Assembly (NCBI GenBank): GCA_038227045.1
Contig: JBBRQD010000023.1
Span: 1-59,270 of the forward strand
DNA from: JANXLS01 sp038227045
GTDB taxonomy: Bacteria > Planctomycetota > SZUA-567 > H5-PLA8
Length of the DNA: 59,270 nt
Reading direction: 5' to 3'
This document shows positions 45,341 through 54,373 of this stretch, piece after piece (within the stretch, counting starts at the first letter, position 1; each line of letters opens with the position of its first letter). The position numbers and the translations under genes were made by a program. The notes beneath the pieces were generated by a model. The model was not told the DNA's origin. It saw nothing but the letters and a program-made list of their open reading frames with translations, and ran no database searches.

Positions 45341-45414
45341 GTACCCGTAGCTCAGCTGGATAGAGCGCAGCCCTGCGAAGGCTGAGGTCGGAGGTTCGAA
45401 TCCTCCCGGGTACA
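45341..45414 (+). tRNA. tRNA-Arg, anticodon GCG
   Basis: A 74-base cloverleaf. Acceptor GTACCCG pairs with CGGGTAC; D arm GCTC/GAGC; anticodon stem CAGCC/GGCTG with loop CTGCGAA; T arm GGAGG/CCTCC around TTCGAAT; discriminator A. The CCA end is not encoded. The anticodon GCG (bases 45375-45377) reads CGC and CGU. Most bacteria use ACG (inosine) for these codons, so G34 is notable. Confidence 0.93.
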
Positions 45415-45543
45415 CTTTTCCAATCCACAATAATTTAATCGCTAGGCGAGCATGGAGAATCTATCTGCGAAAGTCGGGAAGGTTTCCGTGTGGTTCCTTT
45501 GTGGCAGAGAACGGGCTTGCGGATGTTTGCGGTCGATGGCGCG

Positions 45544-48500
45544 TTACTTCGCTGCGCCCGCCTTGCCCTTCCTGGCCGTATAGCTCATCGTTTGCGTTTT
45601 CTGATACACGACGTTATTGAAGATGAACGTGAAGGGCACCATAACAGACACGGCCGTTGCGTTGCCGTTCGCGAGACCCGCGCTGGCCAGCGCGGCCGCG
45701 AAAGATCCCTTCTTGAAATTGACGCTGTATTTTGCGGTTGGGGTCGCCAGCACGACGCCCTTTTTCGACTTAAATGAGACTTTCACCGAATCCCCGCCGC
45801 TCACTCCCCCGCCCTTTGCGGTAAGTGTTAAAGTTTTAACCACTCCGCCCGCAAAGAAGAATGTTTTTGCTCCGTTGGAATTGAATCCAGCCGGCACTGC
45901 CACCGTTCCCGAAAACGAAATCGAGTCGCTTCCTCCACTGGGTTTCGCGAAATTCAATTTGATCGACGCTTTTTTTATTGTCAACGCGTTCACCCCACCC
46001 GCCGTAATGGGCATGCCAGTCGGCGTGCTTGCTGCACTGCCGGAATCCGTGCCCACGGAAGATTCGAACGAATCAGAGAACCCGTCGCCATCGCTGTCGA
46101 TACCGGCGCCCACCACCGCTGCGTTGACTTGTACCGTCATCGTGCTGCTGACGGTTCCGCCGTGGCCGTCGACTACGACTACGCTGACGGTATAGATGCC
46201 CGCCGTCAAATACGCGTGAGACATGCTTGCGCCCACGCCCTGATTGCCATCGCCCAGATCCCAGGTAAATGTCAACGTATCTCCAGCGGAACCGGTAGCT
46301 CCCACCAAAAGACTAACCGGCTGTCCAACGCCCGCTGGATTGGGAAATGCCGTGGCTGCTGACGAAATTGTGAGCACCGCTGACGGATTGCTCACGGTGA
46401 TATTGACGATGCTCGACGTAGTGCTCATTCCATAACTATCCGTGGCTTTTGCGGTCAGATCATATTGCCCGGCCGCAACATTGTTCCAAGTACAAGTATA
46501 TGGATTCACCGTGTCAGTGCCTAGCAGAGTGCTGCCTTGAAAAAACTCGACTTTGCTCACAGTGGCACTGCTGCTTGTCGCGGTAGCGGCGAGCGAGACA
46601 TTGGCTCCGGCAGTGAATTGCGTGCCGTTTGCGGGCGAAGTGAGATTTACGGTCGGCACTCCCGGAATGTTTACCGTGATATTTACGATGCTCGACGTAG
46701 TGCTCATTCCATTGCTATCCGTAGCTTTTGCGGTCAGCGTATACTGTCCGGTCGTTACATTGTTCCAGGTGTAGGTATAAGGACTCACTGTGTCAGTACC
46801 CAACAGCGCATTACCTTGGTAAAACTCGACTTTGCTCACGGTCGCGCCGCTGGTCGTCGCGGTGGCGGTGGCTGCAAGTGAAACATTGGCTCCTGTCGTG
46901 TATTGCGTGCCGTTTACGGGCGAGGTGAGGCTCACGGTTGGCGGCGTGGGGACATAATCTTGGGCGGTCACAAGGTACGCCGTAAATGGCGGGACCGTTA
47001 CTGTGTAGGAGTTTCCCGAGGATGAAACCGACTGGACTTGCAGTGTCACACCTTCGCCCGTCTCATTGTTTGCGTTGATATCCGCAGCGGACAGCGTCAC
47101 CAATTGGCTAACGGTCAGTGGCCTGTTGATCGTAATGGTCTGCGCAGCCGTCCGATGGCGATTGACCACAAGTATGCTGTAGTTGCTTCCATTCTTGTAT
47201 GGATAACACGCTACATACGGAACGATCTGTTCGCCGGTAATTGTATCATTCCACGTTCCAACGCCGGACACATTCGCGGTGATCATATTTCCGGATATGT
47301 AATTATTAAACAATTTAAGGGCAAAGTATGCAGGCTTGCGATAGTAATTGGGTTCTTCGGTCAACGATGACCACGATCCTCCCGTGAAGGCGAAATGATT
47401 GTTCCAGGTTACGCCGGCATGGTTACCAGCGGCATAATTGTCGAGCAATGAGACGGCCGCGCCGGCACTCACCTCATGGCTGTAGTTAAACATGTCATTG
47501 GCGCTGGGTCCATTGTAGTAATTCCCCCAAACGCAATTACCTTCATAGATACAGCACTCCACCGTATGCCCTGCCGCCGTGGCATAGGTAGTATTCATAC
47601 TTCCGATTACGCGCTGATGCCACTGAGCCTTTGCAAACAGGCCGCCATAAATTTGTTCGTCGGTGTTCGCGTTGCTGCCGCTGCCGTAGTACATGAAAAT
47701 GGTGCCGAAGTCGGCGAGCGACTTTATGGCCGGAATCAATATCGTACTGTATCCGGCCCAACTGTCCGAATCGGCGGCGAATCCGCCGAAACCGACGCGC
47801 ATGTTCGAGCGCCAGCCAGTTCTACCCTTCATATCGGTCATGCGCTTTGAACAGTATGTGGCGTAAGTCTGCATCCACGGGTCGCCGGGCAGTCCCAAAT
47901 GCATATCCCATATACCATCCGGCGTGCCCCAGGTCTCGTTACCCATTTCGTAGTAGATGAACGGCGTTTGAGTATCCCACCGGGCGAAGCCGTCCGCGGC
48001 GCGGCGCGCTCCGTATGTCGTGGAGTTGTCGCCACCCAGATAATCCACAATGTTACCGTGATCCGCGTAGTGATTGTTCACGATATCGACTGTGAGATCG
48101 GTCTGGGTCGCGGCGGTGGCCGTATCGGTAAATGCCGGTGGAACGGTAATGAATGCGCTGGCATTCGCAACTTTGCAGAGCGCCATGAATGTATTGATAT
48201 TCAGGTACTCGTTCGGCGGCGGCCCATAGCTCAGCGGCCACGGCTTGAAGAGATAGTGCTCCAGCGTCATGCCGTTCACGCCAAGTCCGCCGAGGCGCAG
48301 CATGGTAGGTTTCAGTTCTATCAGCCGATCGACATAAGTCTTGACGAAGCCCGTGCTCGGGTCGATATTATTAGCGTCCCAGCTTGCCAGATTGTCGATC
48401 CAATAGTTCGCGTTATCGAGATATTGAACCGCGACGCCGCGCCAGATGTCCGTGCTCGCTGACGTATAAGTGAAACTGTACGCTGTCCACGTTGTGGTGA

Positions 48501-49014
48501 CGTTAAAAATGGGACTGTAATGAACGCCCCAGCCGCCATCCACGATTCCAAGCTGCACCCGGCTGTTGGCGACATCCGATTTAAGCATCGCCTTGACGAC
48601 GTATGCCCCGCTTGGGGTCAATACGCGGGTCAACTTCAATTGAGGGAGATCAACGGCTGCTTGCTCCATGGTGGCGGGCGCGGCGGAAACCGCAATTTTC
48701 TGGCTTTGCTTGCCTGAGACAAACGTGCTTGAATCGACGCTCGCGGTGAATGTTCCGCCGGCTTTAAACCAGCCCCAACCTTCCGCCGCAAAACCATTGC
48801 CATCGGCTCCGGCTTCAAAACAACCGCCGTTGACGATGTTGGCGCTGGCGCTTCCGACGTTGACGCCCATGGACGATTTTGGCGCAACGACGGTGTCACT
48901 TAAATTGACCGTGGTAGCACCGAACGCTGGGAGGGCAAGAAGCAAAAGACTCCACAGTCCGGCTCGGGCGCAAGTGCTCACTGTTCTCGATACCGACTTG
49001 TGATACTCGGACAT
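45544..49014 (-). CDS. Very large secreted arabinofuranosidase-like protein with Ig-like, PKD and TSP3 modules
   Basis: A 1156-residue exported protein. Signal peptide at 1-32; a carbohydrate-binding-like domain follows (about 35-215). A TIM-barrel domain (about 220-590) resembles clan GH-A alpha-L-arabinofuranosidases: MLRLGG at 238-243, YYEMGNETWG with Glu360 as candidate acid/base, and CCIYEGNCVWGN with Glu491 as candidate nucleophile. A C-terminal beta-sandwich follows. Then two near-identical Ig-like repeats of 93 residues (about 710-900), a PKD domain (LTFTWDLGDGNQGVG) and a thrombospondin type 3 calcium motif (DSDGDGFSDSFESSVGTDS). An unrecognised 150-residue beta-rich C-terminus ends the protein. 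GGAGAGG precedes the ATG. It probably attacks plant or algal polysaccharide outside the cell. Confidence 0.78.
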   Translation of the reverse strand: MSEYHKSVSRTVSTCARAGLWSLLLLALPAFGATTVNLSDTVVAPKSSMGVNVGSASANIVNGGCFEAGADGNGFAAEGWGWFKAGGTFTASVDSSTFVSGKQSQKIAVSAAPATMEQAAVDLPQLKLTRVLTPSGAYVVKAMLKSDVANSRVQLGIVDGGWGVHYSPIFNVTTTWTAYSFTYTSASTDIWRGVAVQYLDNANYWIDNLASWDANNIDPSTGFVKTYVDRLIELKPTMLRLGGLGVNGMTLEHYLFKPWPLSYGPPPNEYLNINTFMALCKVANASAFITVPPAFTDTATAATQTDLTVDIVNNHYADHGNIVDYLGGDNSTTYGARRAADGFARWDTQTPFIYYEMGNETWGTPDGIWDMHLGLPGDPWMQTYATYCSKRMTDMKGRTGWRSNMRVGFGGFAADSDSWAGYSTILIPAIKSLADFGTIFMYYGSGSNANTDEQIYGGLFAKAQWHQRVIGSMNTTYATAAGHTVECCIYEGNCVWGNYYNGPSANDMFNYSHEVSAGAAVSLLDNYAAGNHAGVTWNNHFAFTGGSWSSLTEEPNYYRKPAYFALKLFNNYISGNMITANVSGVGTWNDTITGEQIVPYVACYPYKNGSNYSILVVNRHRTAAQTITINRPLTVSQLVTLSAADINANNETGEGVTLQVQSVSSSGNSYTVTVPPFTAYLVTAQDYVPTPPTVSLTSPVNGTQYTTGANVSLAATATATTSGATVSKVEFYQGNALLGTDTVSPYTYTWNNVTTGQYTLTAKATDSNGMSTTSSIVNITVNIPGVPTVNLTSPANGTQFTAGANVSLAATATSSSATVSKVEFFQGSTLLGTDTVNPYTCTWNNVAAGQYDLTAKATDSYGMSTTSSIVNITVSNPSAVLTISSAATAFPNPAGVGQPVSLLVGATGSAGDTLTFTWDLGDGNQGVGASMSHAYLTAGIYTVSVVVVDGHGGTVSSTMTVQVNAAVVGAGIDSDGDGFSDSFESSVGTDSGSAASTPTGMPITAGGVNALTIKKASIKLNFAKPSGGSDSISFSGTVAVPAGFNSNGAKTFFFAGGVVKTLTLTAKGGGVSGGDSVKVSFKSKKGVVLATPTAKYSVNFKKGSFAAALASAGLANGNATAVSVMVPFTFIFNNVVYQKTQTMSYTARKGKAGAAK
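46397..46947 (-). repeat. Tandem 279-base repeat inside the arabinofuranosidase-like gene
   Basis: Two copies starting at 46397 and 46676, offset by exactly 279 bases (93 codons), encode the two Ig-like domains. Long stretches are the same at base level (for example ATGCTCGACGTAGTGCTCAT in both), which shows recent duplication or gene conversion. Confidence 0.85.
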
Positions 49015-49171
49015 GAAACCTCTCCTCAAAGATTCAGCGCTGCGAATGCTTTTTGTGCATGAAGTGCTTTGCGCCCTTAAATCCATCTTTTTTTGCGTGG
49101 ATTAACAAGAATCCCGTCGAATTTTGCAAATTTTTTTATTTCAGAAAGATGTTAATGTTTGAGGTCCATGA

Positions 49172-49786
49172 ATGGACAGTATCCCAGCAATGGTCTTTGA
49201 CCGAGGAACGACGTTGCAAGACGTGAACGAAAAAAGCGCAATCTGGACCAAGGGCGTCATCGAGCATAACCGGCGCTGGCTGATGACGTACCTCTATGCG
49301 GCTACAGGCGACAGCACGCTGGCCGAGGATCTCGTCCAGGAGACATTCGTGGTTGCATTTCAAAAGCGGGATGAGTTGGAAAATATCGTGTCGTTCGGCG
49401 CGTGGTTGCGCGGAGTGGCCCGGAACGTTCTGCGGCGGCACTACGAAAAATGCGCGCACGAACCGATGTTGCTCAATTTCAAGATGCTGGAAAGCATCGA
49501 AGAACCGGCTGCTCTGCTGGAACAGTCGCACTTGTCCCCGGTTCACGAATCGCAACGCATCGCACTGTTGCGCAAATGCGTGCAAAAGTTGACACAGCGC
49601 GCGCGAACGCTGATTCAAGGACGGTATCAGGAAAACTTGAGCGTCGAACAACTCGCCCGCCGCTCGGGGCTCGCGGCGGGATCGGTGCCCGTGATACTTC
49701 ACCGAGCCCGGACAGAGTTGATGAATTGCATTAACAAGAAACTGGCGCAGAGCGGCCATACCGATTTCGATGTGAGGCAAGCATGA
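49172..49786 (+). CDS. ECF-type RNA polymerase sigma factor
   Basis: A 204-residue sigma-70 family protein. Region 2 is at about 30-95 (LAEDLVQETFVVAFQKRDEL, the core-binding and -10 reading helix), and region 4 at about 140-190 (LSVEQLARRSGLAAGSVPVI, a helix-turn-helix). It fits the Rhodopirellula/Verrucomicrobium-type ECF group. GAGG lies 7 bases before the ATG. The FecR-like gene overlaps its stop by four bases (ATGA), and the big secreted protein is transcribed away from it, so all three probably form one regulated system. Confidence 0.9.
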   Translation: MDSIPAMVFDRGTTLQDVNEKSAIWTKGVIEHNRRWLMTYLYAATGDSTLAEDLVQETFVVAFQKRDELENIVSFGAWLRGVARNVLRRHYEKCAHEPMLLNFKMLESIEEPAALLEQSHLSPVHESQRIALLRKCVQKLTQRARTLIQGRYQENLSVEQLARRSGLAAGSVPVILHRARTELMNCINKKLAQSGHTDFDVRQA

Positions 49787-51138
49787 ACATGGATGAATTC
49801 GAAAGGCTGGCGGTCGGATATTTGCATCGCGAGCTGGACTCCGCGGACGTTGCGAATCTGCGGCAGCATCTCGAAGCCCACCCCGAAGGCGCTGCAAGAA
49901 TCCTGCAACTTGCCGACCAGGAACTGCTGCTGACGCGCGGCCTGGCAGTGGCGAAAAGTTCGCGCGGAATGCGAAGTGCCGTGGCTCCCGTCAGCAGACA
50001 CCTGTCGCAGCGTGCCTCGCGGCGCGGAATGCGCGCGCGAAATCCTTTTTCACCCATGCGCATTGCACTGGGAATAGCGGCGCTGCTGGCGCTCTGTTTC
50101 TTCATCGCAAACTCATTTCCATCGAAATCGCTGCAACCGATTGCGACTCTGGATGCCTCAACCGGGAACACCATGCTGATTCGTGACGGCGAGACCAAAC
50201 GCGCCACCGCGGGAACGCGTTTGACCGCGCAGGACCGCATTCGGACAACGGACGGGCAGGCGACAATTGCTTACCCGGACGGAACCATAGTGCGACTTTC
50301 GGGAAGCACATCGGTTCACGTGGGCGAATCGGTTCCCGGAAAACATCTGACTTTATTGGAAGGTTCGCTGGCCTGCAATGCGGCCAAACAGCCGGCGGGA
50401 GCACCGTTCATTCTGCGCTCGCCTCAGACCGAAGCAATGGTCATTGGCACGGTATTTAAGTTTTCAGTCGCGTCAGGAACGACGGTCCTTCAAGTCGATG
50501 AGGGGTTGGTGAACCTGACGGATTTGGCCACGCATCAATCCGTGCAATGCAGCGCGGGAGAGACGGCAGCCGCCGATAACAAGAGCAAGCTTGCGGTAAC
50601 GAAGTCCGCATCGCAGACCGCCGAAGTTGCCGAGGCCGATACGTATTCGCAGGAATTTCCCAACGAAAGTTCATTTGAAAAAGGCCGGCTCGACGTGAAG
50701 GACGCACCGCCCGGCGGAGTGGGATCGGTCAGTGAAATGCCCCTTCCCGGAACAAATCAACTTTTCATCATGCAATCGAAAGTGTCCAACGAAAAGCCCC
50801 TTTTTGTAGTCCACGATGACGACGTCATTCACGTTACTTACCGATCAGAGCGGATCGGGGACTTTACCGGGTTCGAACTTTTTCTTTGTATCTTTCCGAA
50901 AGAAGGTTGGGCGACGGAGTGCAACGTGATCAGCAGGGTGACGCCAGCCTCCACCGCATGGGTGACCGTGGATTTACCGCTTTCAAAATTCAACAATGTG
51001 ACGGGCAATCCGCAGAAGCTCGATGGGATGGTCTGCCGCTCATTTTTCGTCCAGACTTTCAATTATTCCGGAATCAAAGTCGCGAAGTTCTGGGTCACCC
51101 GGGAAAAAATCAGCACATTTGATTCGCGCAAACCTTAA
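49783..51138 (+). CDS. FecR-domain membrane protein, likely anti-sigma factor
   Basis: A 451-residue protein. A cytoplasmic N-terminal part (about 1-90) contains EFERLAVGYLHRELDSADVA and LRQHLEAHPEGAAR, like zinc-free anti-sigma domains. One membrane helix follows (about 92-110, IALGIAALLALCFFIANSF). The FecR domain spans about 125-255 (RATAGTRLTAQDRIRTTDGQ; GTVFKFSVASGTTVLQVDEG). An unclassified 170-residue C-terminal domain may sense a ligand. By analogy with FecR it would hold the overlapping sigma factor until a signal arrives outside the cytoplasmic membrane. Confidence 0.83.
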   Translation: MNMDEFERLAVGYLHRELDSADVANLRQHLEAHPEGAARILQLADQELLLTRGLAVAKSSRGMRSAVAPVSRHLSQRASRRGMRARNPFSPMRIALGIAALLALCFFIANSFPSKSLQPIATLDASTGNTMLIRDGETKRATAGTRLTAQDRIRTTDGQATIAYPDGTIVRLSGSTSVHVGESVPGKHLTLLEGSLACNAAKQPAGAPFILRSPQTEAMVIGTVFKFSVASGTTVLQVDEGLVNLTDLATHQSVQCSAGETAAADNKSKLAVTKSASQTAEVAEADTYSQEFPNESSFEKGRLDVKDAPPGGVGSVSEMPLPGTNQLFIMQSKVSNEKPLFVVHDDDVIHVTYRSERIGDFTGFELFLCIFPKEGWATECNVISRVTPASTAWVTVDLPLSKFNNVTGNPQKLDGMVCRSFFVQTFNYSGIKVAKFWVTREKISTFDSRKP

Positions 51139-51200
51139 GAGGTACTTTGCGACAGAAAATGCTTGTCGTTTTGCGTGCGAAAGCTGCCGAATAATGGAGT

Positions 51201-51533
51201 ATGGCGGCACGCGTTCCAAAAACGATCTGGTGGGTTTATCTCGTGCGCTGCGCCGACCATTCGCTGTATTGCGGAATCAGCTCGGATCTTTCGCGGCGAG
51301 TCGGCGAACACAATGCGTCACCCAAAGCCGCCCGCTACACGCGCAGCCGGCGCCCCGTCTCCCTGGCCTGGTTTGCGATACACGCCACCCGAAGCGCGGC
51401 GCTCAAGCGCGAGCATAAAATCAAACAACTCACCCGCCGCGAAAAGGAGAAACTTGTCGTGGCCATGTCGCCATCAAAGATAAAAAAAGTGAAAGCATCC
51501 AAGGTGTCGAGCCAAAATAAATCAAAAAAATGA
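51201..51533 (+). CDS. GIY-YIG domain endonuclease-like protein
   Basis: A 110-residue protein. The domain starts WWVYLVRCADHSLYCGISSD, where GIY-YIG is written VYL...YCGI, followed by LSRRVGEHN and the catalytic-type region up to REHKIKQLTRREKEKLV with its Glu and basic residues. It matches the small UPF0213-like group, which have unknown substrates. The last 25 residues are Lys/Ser-rich. The ribosome-binding site is weak (GGAG very close to the ATG). Confidence 0.82.
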   Translation: MAARVPKTIWWVYLVRCADHSLYCGISSDLSRRVGEHNASPKAARYTRSRRPVSLAWFAIHATRSAALKREHKIKQLTRREKEKLVVAMSPSKIKKVKASKVSSQNKSKK

Positions 51534-51626
51534 GCGTGCCGGCGATTTTTTCGTTTCATTCTTCACTGAAATAGCATAGATAAAATAATCCAGGGAACCC
51601 AACACCACTTTTTGGAGGGAATCGCA

Positions 51627-51974
51627 ATGGCCGCGAAGTTCGAGATTACGAAGAACACGAAGGGCAATTTTCATTTTCACCTGAAAGCCGCCAACGGTGA
51701 AATCATTCTGACCAGCCAGGTCTACAAGTCGAAGGAAGCCGCCGACAACGGCGTCGCCTCGGTTAAGAAGCACGCGGCCAAAGACGCCAACTTCGTGCGC
51801 AAAACCGCCAAAAACGGCAGCCCGTTCTTTGAGCTGAAGTCTGTCAACCACGAAATCATCGGCATGAGCGAGATGTACAAATCGGCGGCCTCGATGGAAA
51901 ACGGTGTCGCGTCTGTCGCCAAGAATGCGCCGGGCGCGCGCATTGTCGATTTGAGCGAAGAAAAGAAAAAGTAA
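51627..51974 (+). CDS. yegP: YegP family protein (tandem DUF1508)
   Basis: A 115-residue protein of two DUF1508 repeats. The first, KFEITKNTKGNFHFHLKAAN up to NGVASVKKHA, is matched by a second, VRKTAKNGSPFFELKSVNHE up to NGVASVAKNA. Each is a small beta-sheet plus helix unit. Function is unknown. GGAGG lies 9 bases before the ATG, which argues for this start over the ATG 15 bases upstream. A clear terminator follows. Confidence 0.88.
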   Translation: MAAKFEITKNTKGNFHFHLKAANGEIILTSQVYKSKEAADNGVASVKKHAAKDANFVRKTAKNGSPFFELKSVNHEIIGMSEMYKSAASMENGVASVAKNAPGARIVDLSEEKKK

Positions 51975-51999
51975 GCCCCGTAGGCCCAATTTGAATTCG

Positions 52000-52036
52000 A
52001 TCCACCGCCATTTTTGGAATGGCGGTGGATTCTTTT
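52000..52036 (+). terminator. Intrinsic terminator after yegP
   Basis: Perfect 13-base arms (ATCCACCGCCATT and AATGGCGGTGGAT) around a five-base loop, followed by TCTTTTTTC. Confidence 0.9.
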
Positions 52037-52138
52037 TTCAGCCGCATTCTCCGAAAAATATTCTTCAGTACGCCCTGTAATGTCCGCTTGATTCCGGAAG
52101 TGAATTAGATATAGTTCTGCTCCGGCATCACGCCCTTC

Positions 52139-52211
52139 GAAGGGGTAGCTCAATCGGTAGAGCAACGGCCTTTTAAGCCGTTGGTCGTGGGTTCGATTCC
52201 CACCCCCTTCA
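52139..52211 (+). tRNA. tRNA-Lys, anticodon TTT (integration target)
   Basis: A 73-base cloverleaf. Acceptor GAAGGGG pairs with CCCCTTC; D arm GCTC/GAGC; anticodon stem ACGGC/GCCGT with loop CTTTTAA; T arm GTGGG/CCCAC around TTCGATT; discriminator A. CCA is not encoded, and a T-rich tract follows. The integrase gene of the adjoining element ends inside this tRNA on the opposite strand, so its 3' half is the likely attachment core. Confidence 0.95.
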
Positions 52212-53655
52212 TTTTTTTATACTCCAACAACGACAAGACTTGCGGCGCAGATTTTGACATCTCATTCGGCGCCGCGGTTTTATTTTTGCTTCCGTAGTCC
52301 ACCCCGTAGTCCACATTTTGAAAATTTTCGGCGCCTGCGGCCAACGCCAGCGGCATGATTGCGTGATTTTTTCCGTCCAGTGTTCGTGCTCCCGTCAAAA
52401 TGTCCCACACTGCACGTGAAGATTCTTTTGCATCCACCAAATCCAAATAGTGGCGCTCCTCGACGTCCTGCGGAGCATGTCCGACCTGCAGCTTCACAGA
52501 GTCCGCATTGGCAAGCCGTCGCGCCCAAGAAACGTGCGTCTTGCGCAACGCGTACATGTCGTGCCCTTCCAGCCAGCGATTAACGTCTGGCCCGATTTTC
52601 TGAGCAGCCGATTCAGTAATTTCCACACGACGTTTGCGCTTGGCAATTTTCAGCGGATCTTTTGGCGGTGGCCCGTCAAATCCGCGTTGCTTGCCCGAAT
52701 AAAGCAGTTCTGCGACAGCCATCGGGTCCGCTTCTTCCGGGAACGCTTCAACACAGGTCCAGAAACGATGCACGGCGGTTAGAGTCAGAATTCGCCGAAA
52801 AGCGTGTGAAATGTTGCTCAAGATGAGATTACTTCCGTCCGGAGAAACCAACAGACTTTCGTTCGATTTCGGATTTCCACGAAGCGCGATGTATTGGCGC
52901 AACTCTCTTTCAAATTCGAGCGGAATCGTCGCCATACCATTGCGCTTCTTGCCATTGCCGTAGGGCAAGACAATGCGACCATGCTGGAGGTCGCCGACGC
53001 AGGCATTGAAGATCGCGCCTGGGCGATTGCCCGTCACGAGCAACGTTTTGAAAATGATATCCGAACGAAATGGCCTCGCAAAGATCTCGTCGAATTCTGA
53101 CGCGGCGGCAAGAACTCCATGGATTTCGTCAGGAAGGAACGCACGCCGGCGCGGTACCGCACTGGTACGTGGGATGAATTTCCACGCGTGCAGTGGATTA
53201 TGAGGCAAGAGGTCAATGGACGCCGCCCATGTCGCCAATTGTTTCAACGGCTGCTGTACGTAGCGTCTCACATACAAATCGCTTTTTTTTCGCGCCAACG
53301 CCACGCACTCCGCTGTCAGTTTGCCTTTGTTGCCCAGATCGACAAGAGCGCATAACTTCAATTCGTTTCGTTCGAAAACTTTCTTCAATGTTTCACGACG
53401 CTGATCGCTTGGGATCGGCGCCTCTTTTAAGAATTTCGAAACAGCGTCCGCGAAGGATAATTCCCATCCGGAATTGTCGGGAATACCCATTTTGCGCCGC
53501 TCCAATCCATCCAGGAATTTGTCGCGCGCATTTACCGCATCTCGCAGTTCCGTGAACCAGAACGTGCGCCAAGTTCTGAGGCGCGTGGCCGGATTCGTAA
53601 TTCGGAACCGCCAGCCTTTTCGGCCCGTTCGCGATGTGACACGTTTTGCTTTCAT
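52150..53655 (-). CDS. Tyrosine recombinase (integrase) of the tRNA-Lys element
   Basis: A 501-residue phage-type integrase. Catalytic residues: Arg211 (TGNRPGAIF), Arg371 (YALRKTHVSW), His393 (LQVGHAPQD) and nucleophile Tyr403 (ERHYLD). In the HxxR box the His is replaced by Tyr368. Residues 70-160 form the core-binding domain. The last 20 residues (GVGIEPTTNGLKGRCSTD) are antisense to the tRNA, so the gene end depends on the target. ATG at MKAKRV. The excisionase-like gene lies upstream in the same direction. Confidence 0.9.
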   Translation of the reverse strand: MKAKRVTSRTGRKGWRFRITNPATRLRTWRTFWFTELRDAVNARDKFLDGLERRKMGIPDNSGWELSFADAVSKFLKEAPIPSDQRRETLKKVFERNELKLCALVDLGNKGKLTAECVALARKKSDLYVRRYVQQPLKQLATWAASIDLLPHNPLHAWKFIPRTSAVPRRRAFLPDEIHGVLAAASEFDEIFARPFRSDIIFKTLLVTGNRPGAIFNACVGDLQHGRIVLPYGNGKKRNGMATIPLEFERELRQYIALRGNPKSNESLLVSPDGSNLILSNISHAFRRILTLTAVHRFWTCVEAFPEEADPMAVAELLYSGKQRGFDGPPPKDPLKIAKRKRRVEITESAAQKIGPDVNRWLEGHDMYALRKTHVSWARRLANADSVKLQVGHAPQDVEERHYLDLVDAKESSRAVWDILTGARTLDGKNHAIMPLALAAGAENFQNVDYGVDYGSKNKTAAPNEMSKSAPQVLSLLEYKKMKGVGIEPTTNGLKGRCSTD

Positions 53656-53731
53656 GCTCTACCCTTTCACCCGTGAACTGCGCAAACGCCAAAGGTTACC
53701 ACTTACGTGATTGCTCATTTTCGGTGATGAG

Positions 53732-53992
53732 TCAAGTCCGAACTTCACATCGTCGCAGATACGCTTCTAATTCCGTGATTCGAATACGCCAAACGCGGCC
53801 GATTTTTACGCCCTTTAACTTGCCGCGGTCAATTTCCCGGCGGATCGTGTCGTCGCTCACCCCAATGAGCTTTGCAGCGTCCACTATGTCAACGGCCAGG
53901 ATCGGAACGGGTGAATTCAAGCGCGAACCGCTCAGTACAACGGTCAATGGAAGGGCGCTCGTGTTGGCGACGTTTTGATGTGTTTCCTGCAT
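53732..53992 (-). CDS. Excisionase-like helix-turn-helix protein
   Basis: An 86-residue MerR-like (HTH_17) protein. The DNA-binding part is at about 32-80 (DIVDAAKLIGVSDDTIRREI, then KIGRVWRIRITELEAYL), as in excisionases and AlpA regulators. AAAGGA lies 6 bases before the ATG at MQETHQN. It sits next to the integrase, the usual position of a directionality factor. Confidence 0.78.
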   Translation of the reverse strand: MQETHQNVANTSALPLTVVLSGSRLNSPVPILAVDIVDAAKLIGVSDDTIRREIDRGKLKGVKIGRVWRIRITELEAYLRRCEVRT

Positions 53993-54168
53993 TGTGAATC
54001 CTTTCGTTACTTGCACTTCTTCCGCCGACGCCCATCGGTCTGCAGTGTTTCTATTTTGAACTATTGACCGAAATACTCCCCATGTTCCAAGCAAGACAGC
54101 AAGGCAATACCCAAATGGCTCCGCATCTCTCTCCTACCGGCGAAGACTCGAATCTGCCATCAACCGCG

Positions 54169-54330
54169 TCAACGCTCCAGGTTTACGCCCACCGCTTCTC
54201 GCGTCGGATAAAGCTCCGGCAAGACTTCGCACTCCGCACCGTTCGTACGGACCACGGCAACGGCGAACCGTTCAACGGAATGCGTCGGCAATTGAATGCA
54301 GTCGGGGAGTGCGTGGGGTCTGGTTTTCAT
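54169..54330 (-). CDS. 53-residue protein of the integrated element
   Basis: A short frame with ATG, AAGGA 11 bases upstream and a stop at TGA, reading MKTRPHALPDCIQLPTHSVE and continuing with ERFAVAVVRTNGAECEVLPE to VGVNLER. It has the strand-rich look of small phage proteins and two cysteines. No family recognised. It is in the same direction as the other genes of the element and lies just after the large purine hairpin. Confidence 0.5.
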   Translation of the reverse strand: MKTRPHALPDCIQLPTHSVERFAVAVVRTNGAECEVLPELYPTREAVGVNLER

Positions 54331-54373
54331 CGGCTTTGATTCCTTTTTCTGAGGCTTAATTTGTGCTGTTTTA

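Noticed and set aside
54064..54339. 91-codon plus-strand frame in the integrated element
   Set aside because: The opposite strand carries a shorter frame with a good ribosome-binding site in the direction of the other element genes.
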